Assembly: GCF_025351285.1 (NCBI RefSeq)
Contig: NZ_JANXWG010000099.1
Coordinates: 1-59,607, forward strand
Direction: 5' to 3'
Source: Novosphingobium sp.
GTDB taxonomy: Bacteria > Pseudomonadota > Alphaproteobacteria > Sphingomonadales > Sphingomonadaceae
Length of the DNA stretch: 59,607 bases
Shown here: in pieces, positions 38,350 to 46,946 of the stretch
How positions within the stretch are numbered: the stretch's first letter is position 1
Layout of the letters: each line of letters opens with the position of its first letter
Position numbers and translations under genes: made by a program
The notes under the pieces: model-generated
What the model was told of the DNA's origin: nothing
The model's database searches: none
The model's input: the letters and a program-made list of their open reading frames with translations, nothing else

Positions 38350-39519
38350 GTGCGGATCGCGTTGTTTTCAGGCAACTACAATTACTTGCGCGAAGGGGCC
38401 AACCAGGCGCTGAACATCCTGGTGCGGCATCTGGAGGACAAGTCCGGCTGCACGGTGCGAGTCTATTCGCCCGTCACCGACACGCCCGCGTTCGAGCCGG
38501 CGGGCACGCTGGTGCCGGTGCCCTCGGTCACGCTGCCCAAGCGCACCGAGTTCCGTCTGGCGCTGGGCCTGCCGCGCGAAATCCGCGAGGACGTGCGGCG
38601 GTTCCAGCCCGACCTCATCCACGTCTCCACCCCCGACATCCTCGGCACCCGCGCGCAGACCTTCGCCAAGCAGCTCGGCGTGCCGATCGTGGCGAGCATG
38701 CACACGCGGTTCGAAACATACCTTGCCTATTACGGCATCGAATGGGCAGTACCGGTGCTCAATGCACACTTGCGCCGGTTCTACCGCCGCAGCGACCATG
38801 TGCTCGCGCCCACCACTGCGCTCGTCGCCGAGATGAAGATGATGCGCGGCGACGATCACGCCAGCGTGTGGAGTCGTGGCATCGATGCCGATCTGTTCAA
38901 TCCGGCTCGCCGCGACGTGGCTTGGCGCCATGCGCAGGGCATCGCCGATAACGAAGTCGTGGTGCTGTTCTTCGGGCGGCTGGTGCTCGAAAAGGGCATC
39001 GATGTGTTCGTGTCGGTGATCAGGCGGCTCGAACAGCAGGGCGTGCGGGTGCGGCCGCTGGTCGTGGGCGCCGGCCCCGCCGCTGCACTGTTCGAAGGCC
39101 TTCCCGCCACGATCCTGACCGGCCATGTTGCCGGCAAGGACCTCGCGCGCGCTGTCGCAAGCGCCGACGTGCTGCTATGCCCGAGCACGACCGAAACCTT
39201 CGGCAACGTGCTGGTCGAGGCCATGGCCAGCGGATTGCCCGTGGTCAGCGCCGATGCGCAGAATGCCCGCAGCATCCTGACGGCGGGGCTGGACGGGTTC
39301 ATCTGCCAGCCGCTCGATGTCGAGGCCTATGTCACGGTGCTGGCGCGGCTTATCGCCGATCGAGGCTTGCGCGAAACGATCGGCGCGGCGGCGCGGCGCA
39401 CCAGCCTGACCTATTCATGGGACGCGGCGTCGCGCAGCGTCGAGGCAGCCTATCGCGAAGTGCTGGCGCGGGCGAGCAGCGCCTCTTCCACGTCGCGCAA
39501 GCGATCCTTGCCGAAGTAG
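38350..39519 (+). CDS. GT4-family glycosyltransferase
   Basis: 389 residues from GTG at 38350 (RIALFSGNYNYLREG); a TTG at 38341 overlapping the GtrA stop is an alternative. The GT-B fold shows an N-terminal domain with IHVSTPDILGTRAQ and HTRFETYL, and a C-terminal donor site LFFGRLVLEKGIDVF and the E-x7-E motif in STTETFGNVLVEAM. This resembles GT4 enzymes that transfer mannose, glucose or sulfoquinovose from nucleotide sugars to lipid acceptors. With GtrA and a di-iron protein upstream, glycolipid synthesis is the likely theme. Its last 70 bases overlap the convergent isomerase gene. Confidence 0.88.
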   Translation: MRIALFSGNYNYLREGANQALNILVRHLEDKSGCTVRVYSPVTDTPAFEPAGTLVPVPSVTLPKRTEFRLALGLPREIREDVRRFQPDLIHVSTPDILGTRAQTFAKQLGVPIVASMHTRFETYLAYYGIEWAVPVLNAHLRRFYRRSDHVLAPTTALVAEMKMMRGDDHASVWSRGIDADLFNPARRDVAWRHAQGIADNEVVVLFFGRLVLEKGIDVFVSVIRRLEQQGVRVRPLVVGAGPAAALFEGLPATILTGHVAGKDLARAVASADVLLCPSTTETFGNVLVEAMASGLPVVSADAQNARSILTAGLDGFICQPLDVEAYVTVLARLIADRGLRETIGAAARRTSLTYSWDAASRSVEAAYREVLARASSASSTSRKRSLPK

Positions 39520-40064
39520 AGATCGTCGCCGACCAGGAACGACGGGCTGCCGAATGCACCGTGATCGAACGCGGCTTGCGTGTTGTCGAGCAATCTCTGC
39601 TTGACCGGCAGGGCCTGCGTCGCTTCTAGCAGAGCGTCGGCCGGCAACCCTGCTTCGGCCAGAACTTGCGCGATGATCACAGGCTGGCCCATGTCGAGCC
39701 CGCGCGTCCACATCGCATCGTACACGCAATCGACGTAAGCCTCGAACACGCCCAGATCCTGCGCCGCCACCGCGCCGCGCATCAGGTGCAGCGTGTTGAC
39801 CGGAAAGTGCGGGTTGAACGCGAAATCGGCGATGCCATGCCGCGCGATGAAGCGCTGCGTTTCCAGCGCCTCGTACGCCAGCTTGTGCTTGATCCCCGCA
39901 AACGCCGCCATCGGCGACTGGTTACCGGTCAGCTTGAACAGCCCACCCAGCAGGATCGGCACATAGTCGAATATAGCAGCCGTTCGCGCTGCGATGCCCG
40001 GGATCACGCGATGGCTGAGGAAGGCGTTGGGGCTGCCGAAGTCGAAATAGAATGTGACGTCCAT
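39450..40064 (-). CDS. 2-hydroxychromene-2-carboxylate isomerase-like protein (kappa GST/DsbA fold)
   Basis: 204 residues. The start MDVTFYFDFGSPNAFL carries the active-site Ser of HCCA isomerases; the cis-Pro loop is GSPSFLVGDDLYFG near residue 175. HCCA isomerase is a glutathione-dependent step in naphthalene and related arene degradation, but many homologues act elsewhere. No other aromatic pathway gene lies nearby. The 3-prime end overlaps the convergent glycosyltransferase gene by 70 bases, and both reading frames look genuine. Confidence 0.85.
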   Translation of the reverse strand: MDVTFYFDFGSPNAFLSHRVIPGIAARTAAIFDYVPILLGGLFKLTGNQSPMAAFAGIKHKLAYEALETQRFIARHGIADFAFNPHFPVNTLHLMRGAVAAQDLGVFEAYVDCVYDAMWTRGLDMGQPVIIAQVLAEAGLPADALLEATQALPVKQRLLDNTQAAFDHGAFGSPSFLVGDDLYFGKDRLRDVEEALLARASTSR

Positions 40065-40139
40065 GGCCGCTCTCCCGTCGTGGTTGACCCCGGCGGTAAC
40101 CCCGGTTCAATAGCCGGGCAAGAACTTCGCGGGAGAGAG

Positions 40140-40871
40140 ATGATGGCAAGCAACCAACGCCACGCCACGGCAGCCATTATCGGCGCGGGCGACTACATCG
40201 GCGCCGCCATCGCGCGGCGCTTTGCGGCGGGGGGCTTCATCGTCGTGATGGGGCGGCGCAATGGCGACAAGCTTGCGCCGCTGGTCGAGGAGATCGCGGC
40301 ATCGGGCGGGCGTGCGATCGCCCGGTCGCTCGACGCGCGCGACGAGGAGCAAGTCGCCGCCTTCCTGGCCGAAGCCGAAGCGCTCGCCCCGCTTGAACTT
40401 TGCATCTTCAACGTGGGCGCCAATGTCCAATTTCCGCTGATCGACACCACCGCACGCGTGTTCCGCAAGGTGTGGGAGATGGCGTGCTTTGCGGGCTTTC
40501 TGGCGGGGCGCGAGGCGGCCCGGCTGATGCTTCCGCGGGGACGGGGCGCGATCTTCTTCACCGGAGCGACCGCGGGCCTGCGCGGCGGGACCGGCTATGC
40601 GGCATTCGCCAGCGCCAAGTTCGGCCTGCGCGCGGTAGCGCAAGCGGCCGCGCGCGAGCTTGGCCCGCAAGGCATCCACGTAGCACACCTGGTCATCGAC
40701 TCAGGCGTCGACACTGCGTGGGTGCGCGAGCGGGTGGCGCAGGGCGGTCGTAAACCCACCGGGCTGATGCGCCCCGAAGCGGTAGCCGATGCCTATTGGG
40801 CGCTTTACCAGCAGCCCAGCGACGCATGGACCTTCGAGCTGGATATCCGCCCCTTCGCCGAACCCTGGTAA
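40140..40871 (+). CDS. Short-chain dehydrogenase/reductase, atypical active site
   Basis: 243 residues from ATGATG behind GGGAGAGAG. The cofactor motif is GAGDYIG instead of TGxxxGIG, and NVGA replaces NNAG. Lys160 of the active site is kept (FASAK), but the Tyr four residues before it is Phe156 and the Ser 13 residues earlier is in FFTGATAG. The fold and length are standard. Either another tyrosine (Tyr153) works, or the protein is not a classical oxidoreductase. The gene faces the GH125 gene and stops three bases from it. Confidence 0.85.
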   Translation: MMASNQRHATAAIIGAGDYIGAAIARRFAAGGFIVVMGRRNGDKLAPLVEEIAASGGRAIARSLDARDEEQVAAFLAEAEALAPLELCIFNVGANVQFPLIDTTARVFRKVWEMACFAGFLAGREAARLMLPRGRGAIFFTGATAGLRGGTGYAAFASAKFGLRAVAQAAARELGPQGIHVAHLVIDSGVDTAWVRERVAQGGRKPTGLMRPEAVADAYWALYQQPSDAWTFELDIRPFAEPW

Positions 40872-40874
40872 AAT

Positions 40875-42314
40875 TCACCCAACGTCGTGCGCCATCAGCG
40901 CCGGCTTGCGCTGCACCAGATCGAGCATCAGTTCACCGAACAGGCTGTTCGCCCAGCCGAACCACGGCCGGGTGTAACGGTTGTAATCATCCGCCGCGAA
41001 GCTTTCGTGCATGAATCCGGTGCCCGCGTGCGTGACCTTGAGGATCTTGAGGCAGGTGCGGATCACCGCGTCGTCGTCGCTGGTCATCGCGCGCAGGATG
41101 ATCGACATCGGCCAGATCATGCCAAGGCCGGCGTGCGGCCCGCCGATGCCCTCACCGCCCTTGCCACGGAAGAAGTAGGGGTTGCGCCCGCTCCAGCACG
41201 CGGCCTCGGTGCGGCGGAACAGCGGGTCCTGCCGGTCGACGGCGCCGAGATAGGCCAGCGACGACAGCCCGGGCACATTGGCATCGTCCATCAGCAAGGT
41301 GTTGCCGAAGCCGTCGACTTCGTAGGCCCACACCACTTGCCCGTCGGGGCCCTGCATCGTGCCGTGGCGGCTCAACGCAAAGTCGATCTCGGTGGCAAGG
41401 TCATTGGCGAGCGTGGCAAGATCAGCATCGCCGCGCGCTTCACTGGCCACTTTGGCCAGACCCCGCAGCGCCGCCACCGCGAACAGGTTGGCGGGCACCA
41501 GGAACGGATACGTGCACGCATCGTCGGAGGGGCGGAACATCGAATGGATCAGGCCCACCTTCTTGGTCGGTGCGCCCAAGCCATCGAGCATCAGCGTGTC
41601 GATCGCGTTGGTGTCCGATCGCTGGAACCGGTAGGGCCCGGGTCCGTCGATGCGCTGCTGTTCGCGCATCGTGCGGATTGAAGCGCGCGCGCCCTCGGCC
41701 CACAGCGCGTCGAACGGCACGGCATCGCCCGTCGCCTGCCAGTAGCGCAGCGCCAGGTGCATCGGCCAGCACAGCGAATCGAGCTCCCACTTGCGCTCGG
41801 CCACGCCGGCTTTCATCTCGGTCTTGTCCTGCAGCGCCCACGGCAGGTCGGTTTTCATCGCCGGATTGCGCATGAACGCGTTGGCGTAGGGATCGATCAG
41901 GATCGAGCGTGCCTGCCTCGAAATCAACCCGCGCAGCATGGTGCGCAGCGCCGGATCGTTGCGCGCGAGCGGAAGATAAGGCTGCACTTGTGCCGAACTG
42001 TCGCGCAGCCACAGGCACGGAATATCTCCGGTGATCACGAATGTATCGGGCTTGCCGTCGATCACCCCCACTTCGGCAGTGGTGTCGAGCGTGTTGGGAT
42101 AGCAGTTGCCGAACAGCCAGGCCAGCATGGGATCGCCGATCAGCCCGCTCACCCGGCTGATCTCGGCTTCGATAGCGGGGCTGGTAAAGCGCCGATCGGC
42201 GGCCAGCGGCCGGCGCAACGGATATTCGAGCGCGGCCATCGCCGGACGCCCGCCCGCCGGCACCAGCGCTGCGGCCAGACTTCCCGCCAACAATGATCGC
42301 CTGTTCAACCTCAC
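40875..42314 (-). CDS. GH125 family glycoside hydrolase (exo-alpha-1,6-mannosidase type), Tat-exported
   Basis: 479 residues from a GTG. A twin-arginine signal (LNRRSLLAG) ends near residue 27. GH125 hallmarks follow: [51 protein letters not shown] and [20 protein letters not shown]125 enzymes are metal-independent exo-1,6-alpha-mannosidases. A periplasmic place and the nearby GT4 gene suggest mannose-containing glycans, but substrate is not shown. There is a 132-base gap to the MarR gene upstream with no clear terminator. Confidence 0.85.
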   Translation of the reverse strand: MRLNRRSLLAGSLAAALVPAGGRPAMAALEYPLRRPLAADRRFTSPAIEAEISRVSGLIGDPMLAWLFGNCYPNTLDTTAEVGVIDGKPDTFVITGDIPCLWLRDSSAQVQPYLPLARNDPALRTMLRGLISRQARSILIDPYANAFMRNPAMKTDLPWALQDKTEMKAGVAERKWELDSLCWPMHLALRYWQATGDAVPFDALWAEGARASIRTMREQQRIDGPGPYRFQRSDTNAIDTLMLDGLGAPTKKVGLIHSMFRPSDDACTYPFLVPANLFAVAALRGLAKVASEARGDADLATLANDLATEIDFALSRHGTMQGPDGQVVWAYEVDGFGNTLLMDDANVPGLSSLAYLGAVDRQDPLFRRTEAACWSGRNPYFFRGKGGEGIGGPHAGLGMIWPMSIILRAMTSDDDAVIRTCLKILKVTHAGTGFMHESFAADDYNRYTRPWFGWANSLFGELMLDLVQRKPALMAHDVG

Positions 42315-42446
42315 GTCGCCACATACTCCAGGCCCGACATCATGCAGTACAGTCCATTAACGGTCGATGTCTTTTGCCATCGCCATAGTCCCATACCGCG
42401 TGCCGGAAACCTGTGACCCAGGCCATCCTTTTCATTATCGCCAGAG

Positions 42447-42953
42447 TTAACGTACTCCAGCCAGTTCGTTGAGCAGTTCGGTGCAAAGCCTGAGGTCCGC
42501 GGCGGTAAAGCGTCCGAGGAGCTGGTCGAACTTCTGCTCGAATGCCGCGCCCAGTCGCGCGTTCAGGGCCCGGCCGCGGTCGGATAACGCCAGGTTTTTC
42601 TGGCGCCGATCCTCGGGTGCTGGTGTCGTGACCACAAGGTCCTGGCTCACCAGCAGCGCGATCTGTTCGGTGACCACGCTTTTGGGAATGCCGAAATGGC
42701 GCGCGATGTCGGCGTGTGTGCGGATGCGACCGCTCGCGATCATGCCGATCACCCAGATCCCGCGTTGACCGAGCGCGTATTCGGCGTTGATCGCCTCGAC
42801 CGGCGTGAACAGCGCACGGCGGGCAAACGTCATAGCTTCGGCGAACTGGCCGATTTCGGTCCAGGCGAGGCCGGGCGTGGCACCGCTGTTGCTGCGCAAC
42901 TGTGGCTTGGGAGCGTCTTCCGAGGCGCCCGCAACAGGTCGATCCGGCCGCAT
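42447..42953 (-). CDS. MarR family transcriptional regulator
   Basis: 168 residues from the ATG at 42953, which overlaps the cytochrome stop (TGATG). The winged helix covers about residues 65-125 with HADIARHFGIPKSVVTEQIALL and the wing TPAPEDRRQKNLALSDRG (DxR motif). MarR dimers usually repress neighbouring genes and release DNA on binding phenolic ligands or oxidation. As last gene of the exported-protein operon it may regulate that operon through the dyad at 49095-49117; this is inference. Confidence 0.88.
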   Translation of the reverse strand: MRPDRPVAGASEDAPKPQLRSNSGATPGLAWTEIGQFAEAMTFARRALFTPVEAINAEYALGQRGIWVIGMIASGRIRTHADIARHFGIPKSVVTEQIALLVSQDLVVTTPAPEDRRQKNLALSDRGRALNARLGAAFEQKFDQLLGRFTAADLRLCTELLNELAGVR

Positions 42954-43411
42954 CAGCTCGCTTTTTCGCGGAAGGTGTCGTGGCAGCCCCCGCACGTTGC
43001 GCCAAGTTTTGGAACTTCGGCGCGAATTGCGGCCGCGTCGCCGGTTTTCGCGATCATCTGGAATTTGGCGGCCTCGGCTACGAAGGTATCACGTGCTGCG
43101 GCAAACTTCTCGGGTTGCGCCCATATTTCGGCCTTGGCGGCGGTTTTGAGGCCGGGTGCAGGACCGCTACCAGCCGGGAACCAACCGGGCATCTGGCCAG
43201 CCGCGTTGACGATCTGGCGCGCCGCCTGCTGGACCAGGATCGTCTGCACTTCGGGTGGAGCAATGCCGTCCCTGACCGCTTTCATCGCCGCGCCCAGTTC
43301 GCGCAAACCGGCGACGCGGGTGGTGATCTGGTCGGCGGGATTGGCCGGCGGGGCGGCTGCAATCGTGGCGAGCGCGATCAGCGCAGCGCCAGCACGGTTC
43401 ATCAATTTCAC
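42953..43411 (-). CDS. Cytochrome c-prime family periplasmic heme protein
   Basis: 152 residues from a GTG at 43411 behind AAAGGG. A signal peptide ends near residue 23. The heme motif CGGCH (Cys140, Cys143, His144) is at the extreme C-terminus, as in four-helix cytochromes c-prime, and the segments RVAGLRELGAAMKAVRDG and AAKFQMIAKTGD match the helices. These proteins bind NO and CO or shuttle electrons. It follows the VOC gene by 25 bases and is coupled to marR. Confidence 0.88.
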   Translation of the reverse strand: MKLMNRAGAALIALATIAAAPPANPADQITTRVAGLRELGAAMKAVRDGIAPPEVQTILVQQAARQIVNAAGQMPGWFPAGSGPAPGLKTAAKAEIWAQPEKFAAARDTFVAEAAKFQMIAKTGDAAAIRAEVPKLGATCGGCHDTFREKAS

Positions 43412-43436
43412 GGGCAAACCCTTTGTTTTGTTGTGG

Positions 43437-43907
43437 TTACTTCGGACGCGCCTTGCGCTCGACCAGTTCCAGCTTGTAGCCATCGGCGTCGGTTGCCAGC
43501 ATCATGCGATAGCCCATCGCCACGTCGCGGATCGGGCTCGGCGCGAAGCCGGCGGCCTTGAGCCGCGCGGCGGTGGCGTCGAGATCGGTGATCCGCAGCA
43601 CCAGCCGGTCATAGCCGAACGCGTGCCCGATCGCCTGCGGCGTCGCACGTGTCGTATCGGCAAGCAGGATGATCCCCGGCTGCGACGGATCACGGCCGAA
43701 GCCCAGGATCGTCTCGCGCCGATCGGCCGGACCCATCGTCATGTTGACCGTCATGCCGAGCCCATCGACGTAAAAATGCAGCGCCGGCACCAGCGCCGAA
43801 ACGTGCAGCGCGGGGCCGATGATGCTGCCGGTCGGCGCGATTGCTGGCGTGTCCGCAAGCGCCGGACCGGCAAACATCAGCGAGAGCGCCAGCCAACCGG
43901 CCCTCAC
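43437..43907 (-). CDS. Exported VOC-superfamily (glyoxalase/dioxygenase fold) protein
   Basis: 156 residues from a GTG at 43907 that overlaps the DUF1552 stop (GTGA), with GGAGATCGTGGC upstream. A signal peptide (WLALSLMFAGPALA) is followed by a single VOC module: ALHVSALVPALHFYVDGLGM, DRLVLRITDLDATAARLKAAG, and the terminal metal-ligand region ATDADGYKLELVE. The N-terminal His and C-terminal Glu are plausible metal ligands. VOC proteins include lyases, dioxygenases and binding proteins; a periplasmic one is uncommon. Confidence 0.82.
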   Translation of the reverse strand: MRAGWLALSLMFAGPALADTPAIAPTGSIIGPALHVSALVPALHFYVDGLGMTVNMTMGPADRRETILGFGRDPSQPGIILLADTTRATPQAIGHAFGYDRLVLRITDLDATAARLKAAGFAPSPIRDVAMGYRMMLATDADGYKLELVERKARPK

Positions 43908-45235
43908 GCCACGATCTCCGAAACCGTCTTGCTCGTGCCCATGCTGCCGGTGCCCCATTTGTCGACCGAAACGCCCATCACCTGCTGCAACGTCAGCCCG
44001 ACACGGCTGATCGGACTGCCGCCGCCGTCGACATAGACGCCGGTCTTCACCTTCCCGCCCGCGCCGCCCGCGGTCATCATCGGCAAGTTGTCGATCGTGT
44101 GGAACTTGGCGAATTCGGTCTCCGAATGCGCGAACACCAGCGTGTTGTCGAGCAAGGTGCGATCGCCCTCCTTCACGCCATTGAGCGCGGTGACGAAATA
44201 GGTCCAGGCCTCCATGATGCGGGTGAGGAAATAGGTCGCCTCGGGCTGGTAACCCAGCCGGTTGTCGAGCACTTCCTCGTGGGTCAACTGATGGTGCGTG
44301 ATGGTGCTGCCGATCCGCGTCAGGTTGGATGCGCCGTTGTTGAACATCATGTTGAACACGCGCGTCTGGTCGCAGGCCAGCGCCATCACCATCAGGTCGG
44401 TCATCAATTGATGGTTGAGCATGACCGTTTCGATTTCGGATGTGATCGGCAATTCGCCCGGCTTGCGCGGAACCACGCAGGCCTTCAGCGGATCGGGCTT
44501 GCGCAGTTCGACCTCCAACTGGTTCTCCAACTGGCGCAGCGAGGTGTAGTACTGGTCGAGCTTCTGCTTGTCCGCCGCGCCGACCGCCGCCTGCAACGCC
44601 GCGCGCTGTTCGCCCACGTCGGACAGCACGCTGCGCCGCGCTACGGTCAGCGGATCGGGGGTAAAAGTGCCGCTGTTGGGGTCCTTGAAGCCCAGCCCGA
44701 ACAGCCGCGCATAAAGCCCCGAGGCGCTGGTTTCGGATGGGTTGAGATTGCCGCCGCCCCGCCCGCTCAGCGAATTGCGCGCGTCGCCGATGGCCGAGGC
44801 CTCGAGGCTGCGGAAGCGGCTGCGCGCGCCGATCTGGTCGCCGATCGTCACGTCGAAGCTTTCGCCCGGCAGCCCGCGATCGGCGGTCAGCGCGCGGCCT
44901 GTCCGCACCGCCGCGCCGCCGCTGATGTGCGGCAGGTTGGGCGCGCCATCGAGCGGGACGTTGAAATTACCGAGAATATTGATCTTGCCCTGCAACGCCT
45001 TGATCGGAGCTAACTCTGGCTTGAGTTCGTAATTCGCGCCGGCCTTGTCCGGAAACCAGCGGCTGGGATTGACGCCCAGTCCCCAGAACCACGTCCCGAA
45101 CCGCACCGGCACGGTGGTGCCCGTCGCGGCGAATGCGGTGCCGTTCACGTCGAGCATGGCGTCGAGCAGCGGCAGGCCGACGGTCAACCCCATCGCGCCC
45201 TTGAGCGCCCGGCGGCGCGAGATGTCGAATGCCAT
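43904..45235 (-). CDS. DUF1552 exported protein
   Basis: 443 residues. A Tat-type signal (ISRRRALKG) ends near residue 36. The DUF1552 body includes RFGTWFWGLGVNPSRWFP, LNHQLMTDLMVMALACDQTR and LDNTLVFAHSETEFAKFH. DUF1552 is related to the DUF1501 / alkaline-phosphatase-like group and is nearly always encoded with a DUF1592 protein; its biochemical function is not established. Ten bases separate it from the DUF1592 gene here, confirming the pair. Confidence 0.85.
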   Translation of the reverse strand: MAFDISRRRALKGAMGLTVGLPLLDAMLDVNGTAFAATGTTVPVRFGTWFWGLGVNPSRWFPDKAGANYELKPELAPIKALQGKINILGNFNVPLDGAPNLPHISGGAAVRTGRALTADRGLPGESFDVTIGDQIGARSRFRSLEASAIGDARNSLSGRGGGNLNPSETSASGLYARLFGLGFKDPNSGTFTPDPLTVARRSVLSDVGEQRAALQAAVGAADKQKLDQYYTSLRQLENQLEVELRKPDPLKACVVPRKPGELPITSEIETVMLNHQLMTDLMVMALACDQTRVFNMMFNNGASNLTRIGSTITHHQLTHEEVLDNRLGYQPEATYFLTRIMEAWTYFVTALNGVKEGDRTLLDNTLVFAHSETEFAKFHTIDNLPMMTAGGAGGKVKTGVYVDGGGSPISRVGLTLQQVMGVSVDKWGTGSMGTSKTVSEIVA

Positions 45236-45245
45236 CGGTATTCTC

Positions 45246-46946
45246 CTAGCGAACGGGTCGGCGCGGATTGGCGGCCATCGTGACGTGAGTGTTGCCCACT
45301 TCGATGCCGCCTTTTGGCTGATACGCCTCGGGCAGGCTGGCGACGGCCTGGAACAGTGCGCGGATCGAATAGCCAGATGCGCTGAATTTCTTGTCGAGCG
45401 CGGTCACCAGCGCGCCGTCATCGCCAGCGGGCCATCCGCGTGCATATTCGAGCGCGCGGCCGGCCACGCATTGCGTCGCCTCGGGCATCGTGGCGATCGC
45501 CTTGCCGAGCCCGGGTGCGCCCGCGAACTTGAGGTTGTCGATCTGCCCCGAAGCGTCGATCGTCGCAGCGTTCTCGGTCGAACGCCAGCGACCGATGCCG
45601 TCGAAGCGTTCGAGGCCAAGCCCCACCTGGTCGATCACCGTGTGGCACCCGGCGCAGACCGGGTCGCTGATGTGCGTTTCCAATCGGATGCGCGCGGTCG
45701 GCTTGGCCCTGTTGTTGACGTCCTGCACCGCGGTGAAGTTGACGTTGCCCGGCGGGTCGGGGACCGGCTGGCACAACAGCAATTCGCGGATCGCGCGCCC
45801 GCGCAAGGTCGGCGAACTGCGCCCAGGATGCGCATAGAGCGCGAGGAACCCGGCTTGGCCGAGCAGCCCTGCGCGATCGTCGCCCGCCGGAAACTGGAAC
45901 GGTTCCCAGCCCTTGGGCTTGGCTACTGGCACACCGTAAAGCCCGCCGAGCGAGCGCGTCATGAAGGTGCGCGGCGTGGTGAACAGAGCACGGTAATCGC
46001 CATTACGCGTCAGCAGGTGGTCGGTGACGGTACGCAGCATCTGCTCGGGCAGCGCAGCGGCGACTTCGGTGTTGAAGTAGGGGTAGATGATCGGGTCTTT
46101 GGACAAGTCGTCGAAGCGTTCGAACAGCAGCATATCGGCGAAAAACGCGCGCAAGCCCTGCTCGAAGCGCGGCGAGCCGACCATGTGCGACGCCACGTCC
46201 GAAAGCTGCGCCTGATCGGTCAGCCGGCCATCGGCGGCGGCCTTTAGCAGCGGCTCGTTGGGCGTCGAATTCCACAGCATGAACGACAGCCGCGCCGCGC
46301 GTGACCAGTTGTCGAGCCGCAAGTGCCCGGGCCGCGTAGGATCGGGTTCGGCGATTTCGGTCACGTAGAGGAAGCGCGGCGAATCGAGCATGGCCGCCAG
46401 CGCTAGTTCGAGGCTCTTGTGGAACGATCCGGTCGGCGCGGCCGCGCTGTCGGCCAGCCGGACGTAGAAGCCGAGTTCCGCGTCGGTCAGCGGGCGGCGG
46501 AACAAGTAGCGTCCGATCGGGGCGAGCGTGGCTTTGGCGCAAGCCTCGTCGGCGGCACTGCCGCTGGCCGGGGTGCATGGCACGAACCGCGCCCGATTGG
46601 CCTCGCCGAACACTTGCCCGGCGATGTTGCGCGCCATCGCGTCGAACTGCTCAAGCCCGGCGGGCGACAAGCTGGCATCGCGCGCGCCGCTGGCGATCAT
46701 TTCGTGCGCGGGGCGGACCACCGGCTCGAACCGGCCCGCCACGCGGATATCGGGGCCGAAGATATCCGCGATGGTGTTGCGGTATTGCGATTCGCTAAGC
46801 CTGCGCATGGCCACGATTTGCGGTGCGACGCTGGGCGCAGTGACTTGCGCACGGACACCGCCCGCGCCGGTAAACCAGCCCGCCGCCAGCAACGCACCGG
46901 CACTCACCGCCAGCGACCAACGGCCCATGCGTTGCAGCCTGTTCAT
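45246..46946 (-). CDS. DUF1592/DUF1588/DUF1585 (planctomycete-type) exported protein with CxxCH motif
   Basis: 566 residues from the ATG at 46946, which overlaps the previous stop (ATGA). Signal peptide to about residue 33. Domains in order: a DUF1587-like start (MRRLSESQYRNTIADIFG), DUF1595-like and DUF1592 (LDNWSRAARLSFMLWNSTPN, FFADMLLFERFDDL), DUF1588 with the c-type heme motif CAGCH at 431-435 (DPVCAGCHTVIDQVGLGLE), and DUF1585 at the end. The first part of the usual N-terminal cytochrome module is missing. Thus one probable heme, periplasmic. Function unknown. Confidence 0.85.
   Translation of the reverse strand: MNRLQRMGRWSLAVSAGALLAAGWFTGAGGVRAQVTAPSVAPQIVAMRRLSESQYRNTIADIFGPDIRVAGRFEPVVRPAHEMIASGARDASLSPAGLEQFDAMARNIAGQVFGEANRARFVPCTPASGSAADEACAKATLAPIGRYLFRRPLTDAELGFYVRLADSAAAPTGSFHKSLELALAAMLDSPRFLYVTEIAEPDPTRPGHLRLDNWSRAARLSFMLWNSTPNEPLLKAAADGRLTDQAQLSDVASHMVGSPRFEQGLRAFFADMLLFERFDDLSKDPIIYPYFNTEVAAALPEQMLRTVTDHLLTRNGDYRALFTTPRTFMTRSLGGLYGVPVAKPKGWEPFQFPAGDDRAGLLGQAGFLALYAHPGRSSPTLRGRAIRELLLCQPVPDPPGNVNFTAVQDVNNRAKPTARIRLETHISDPVCAGCHTVIDQVGLGLERFDGIGRWRSTENAATIDASGQIDNLKFAGAPGLGKAIATMPEATQCVAGRALEYARGWPAGDDGALVTALDKKFSASGYSIRALFQAVASLPEAYQPKGGIEVGNTHVTMAANPRRPVR

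Noticed and set aside
39450..39519. Frame error suspected because glycosyltransferase and isomerase genes overlap by 70 bases tail to tail
   Set aside because: Both C-termini keep normal family lengths and no frameshift is needed, so a true convergent overlap is likely.
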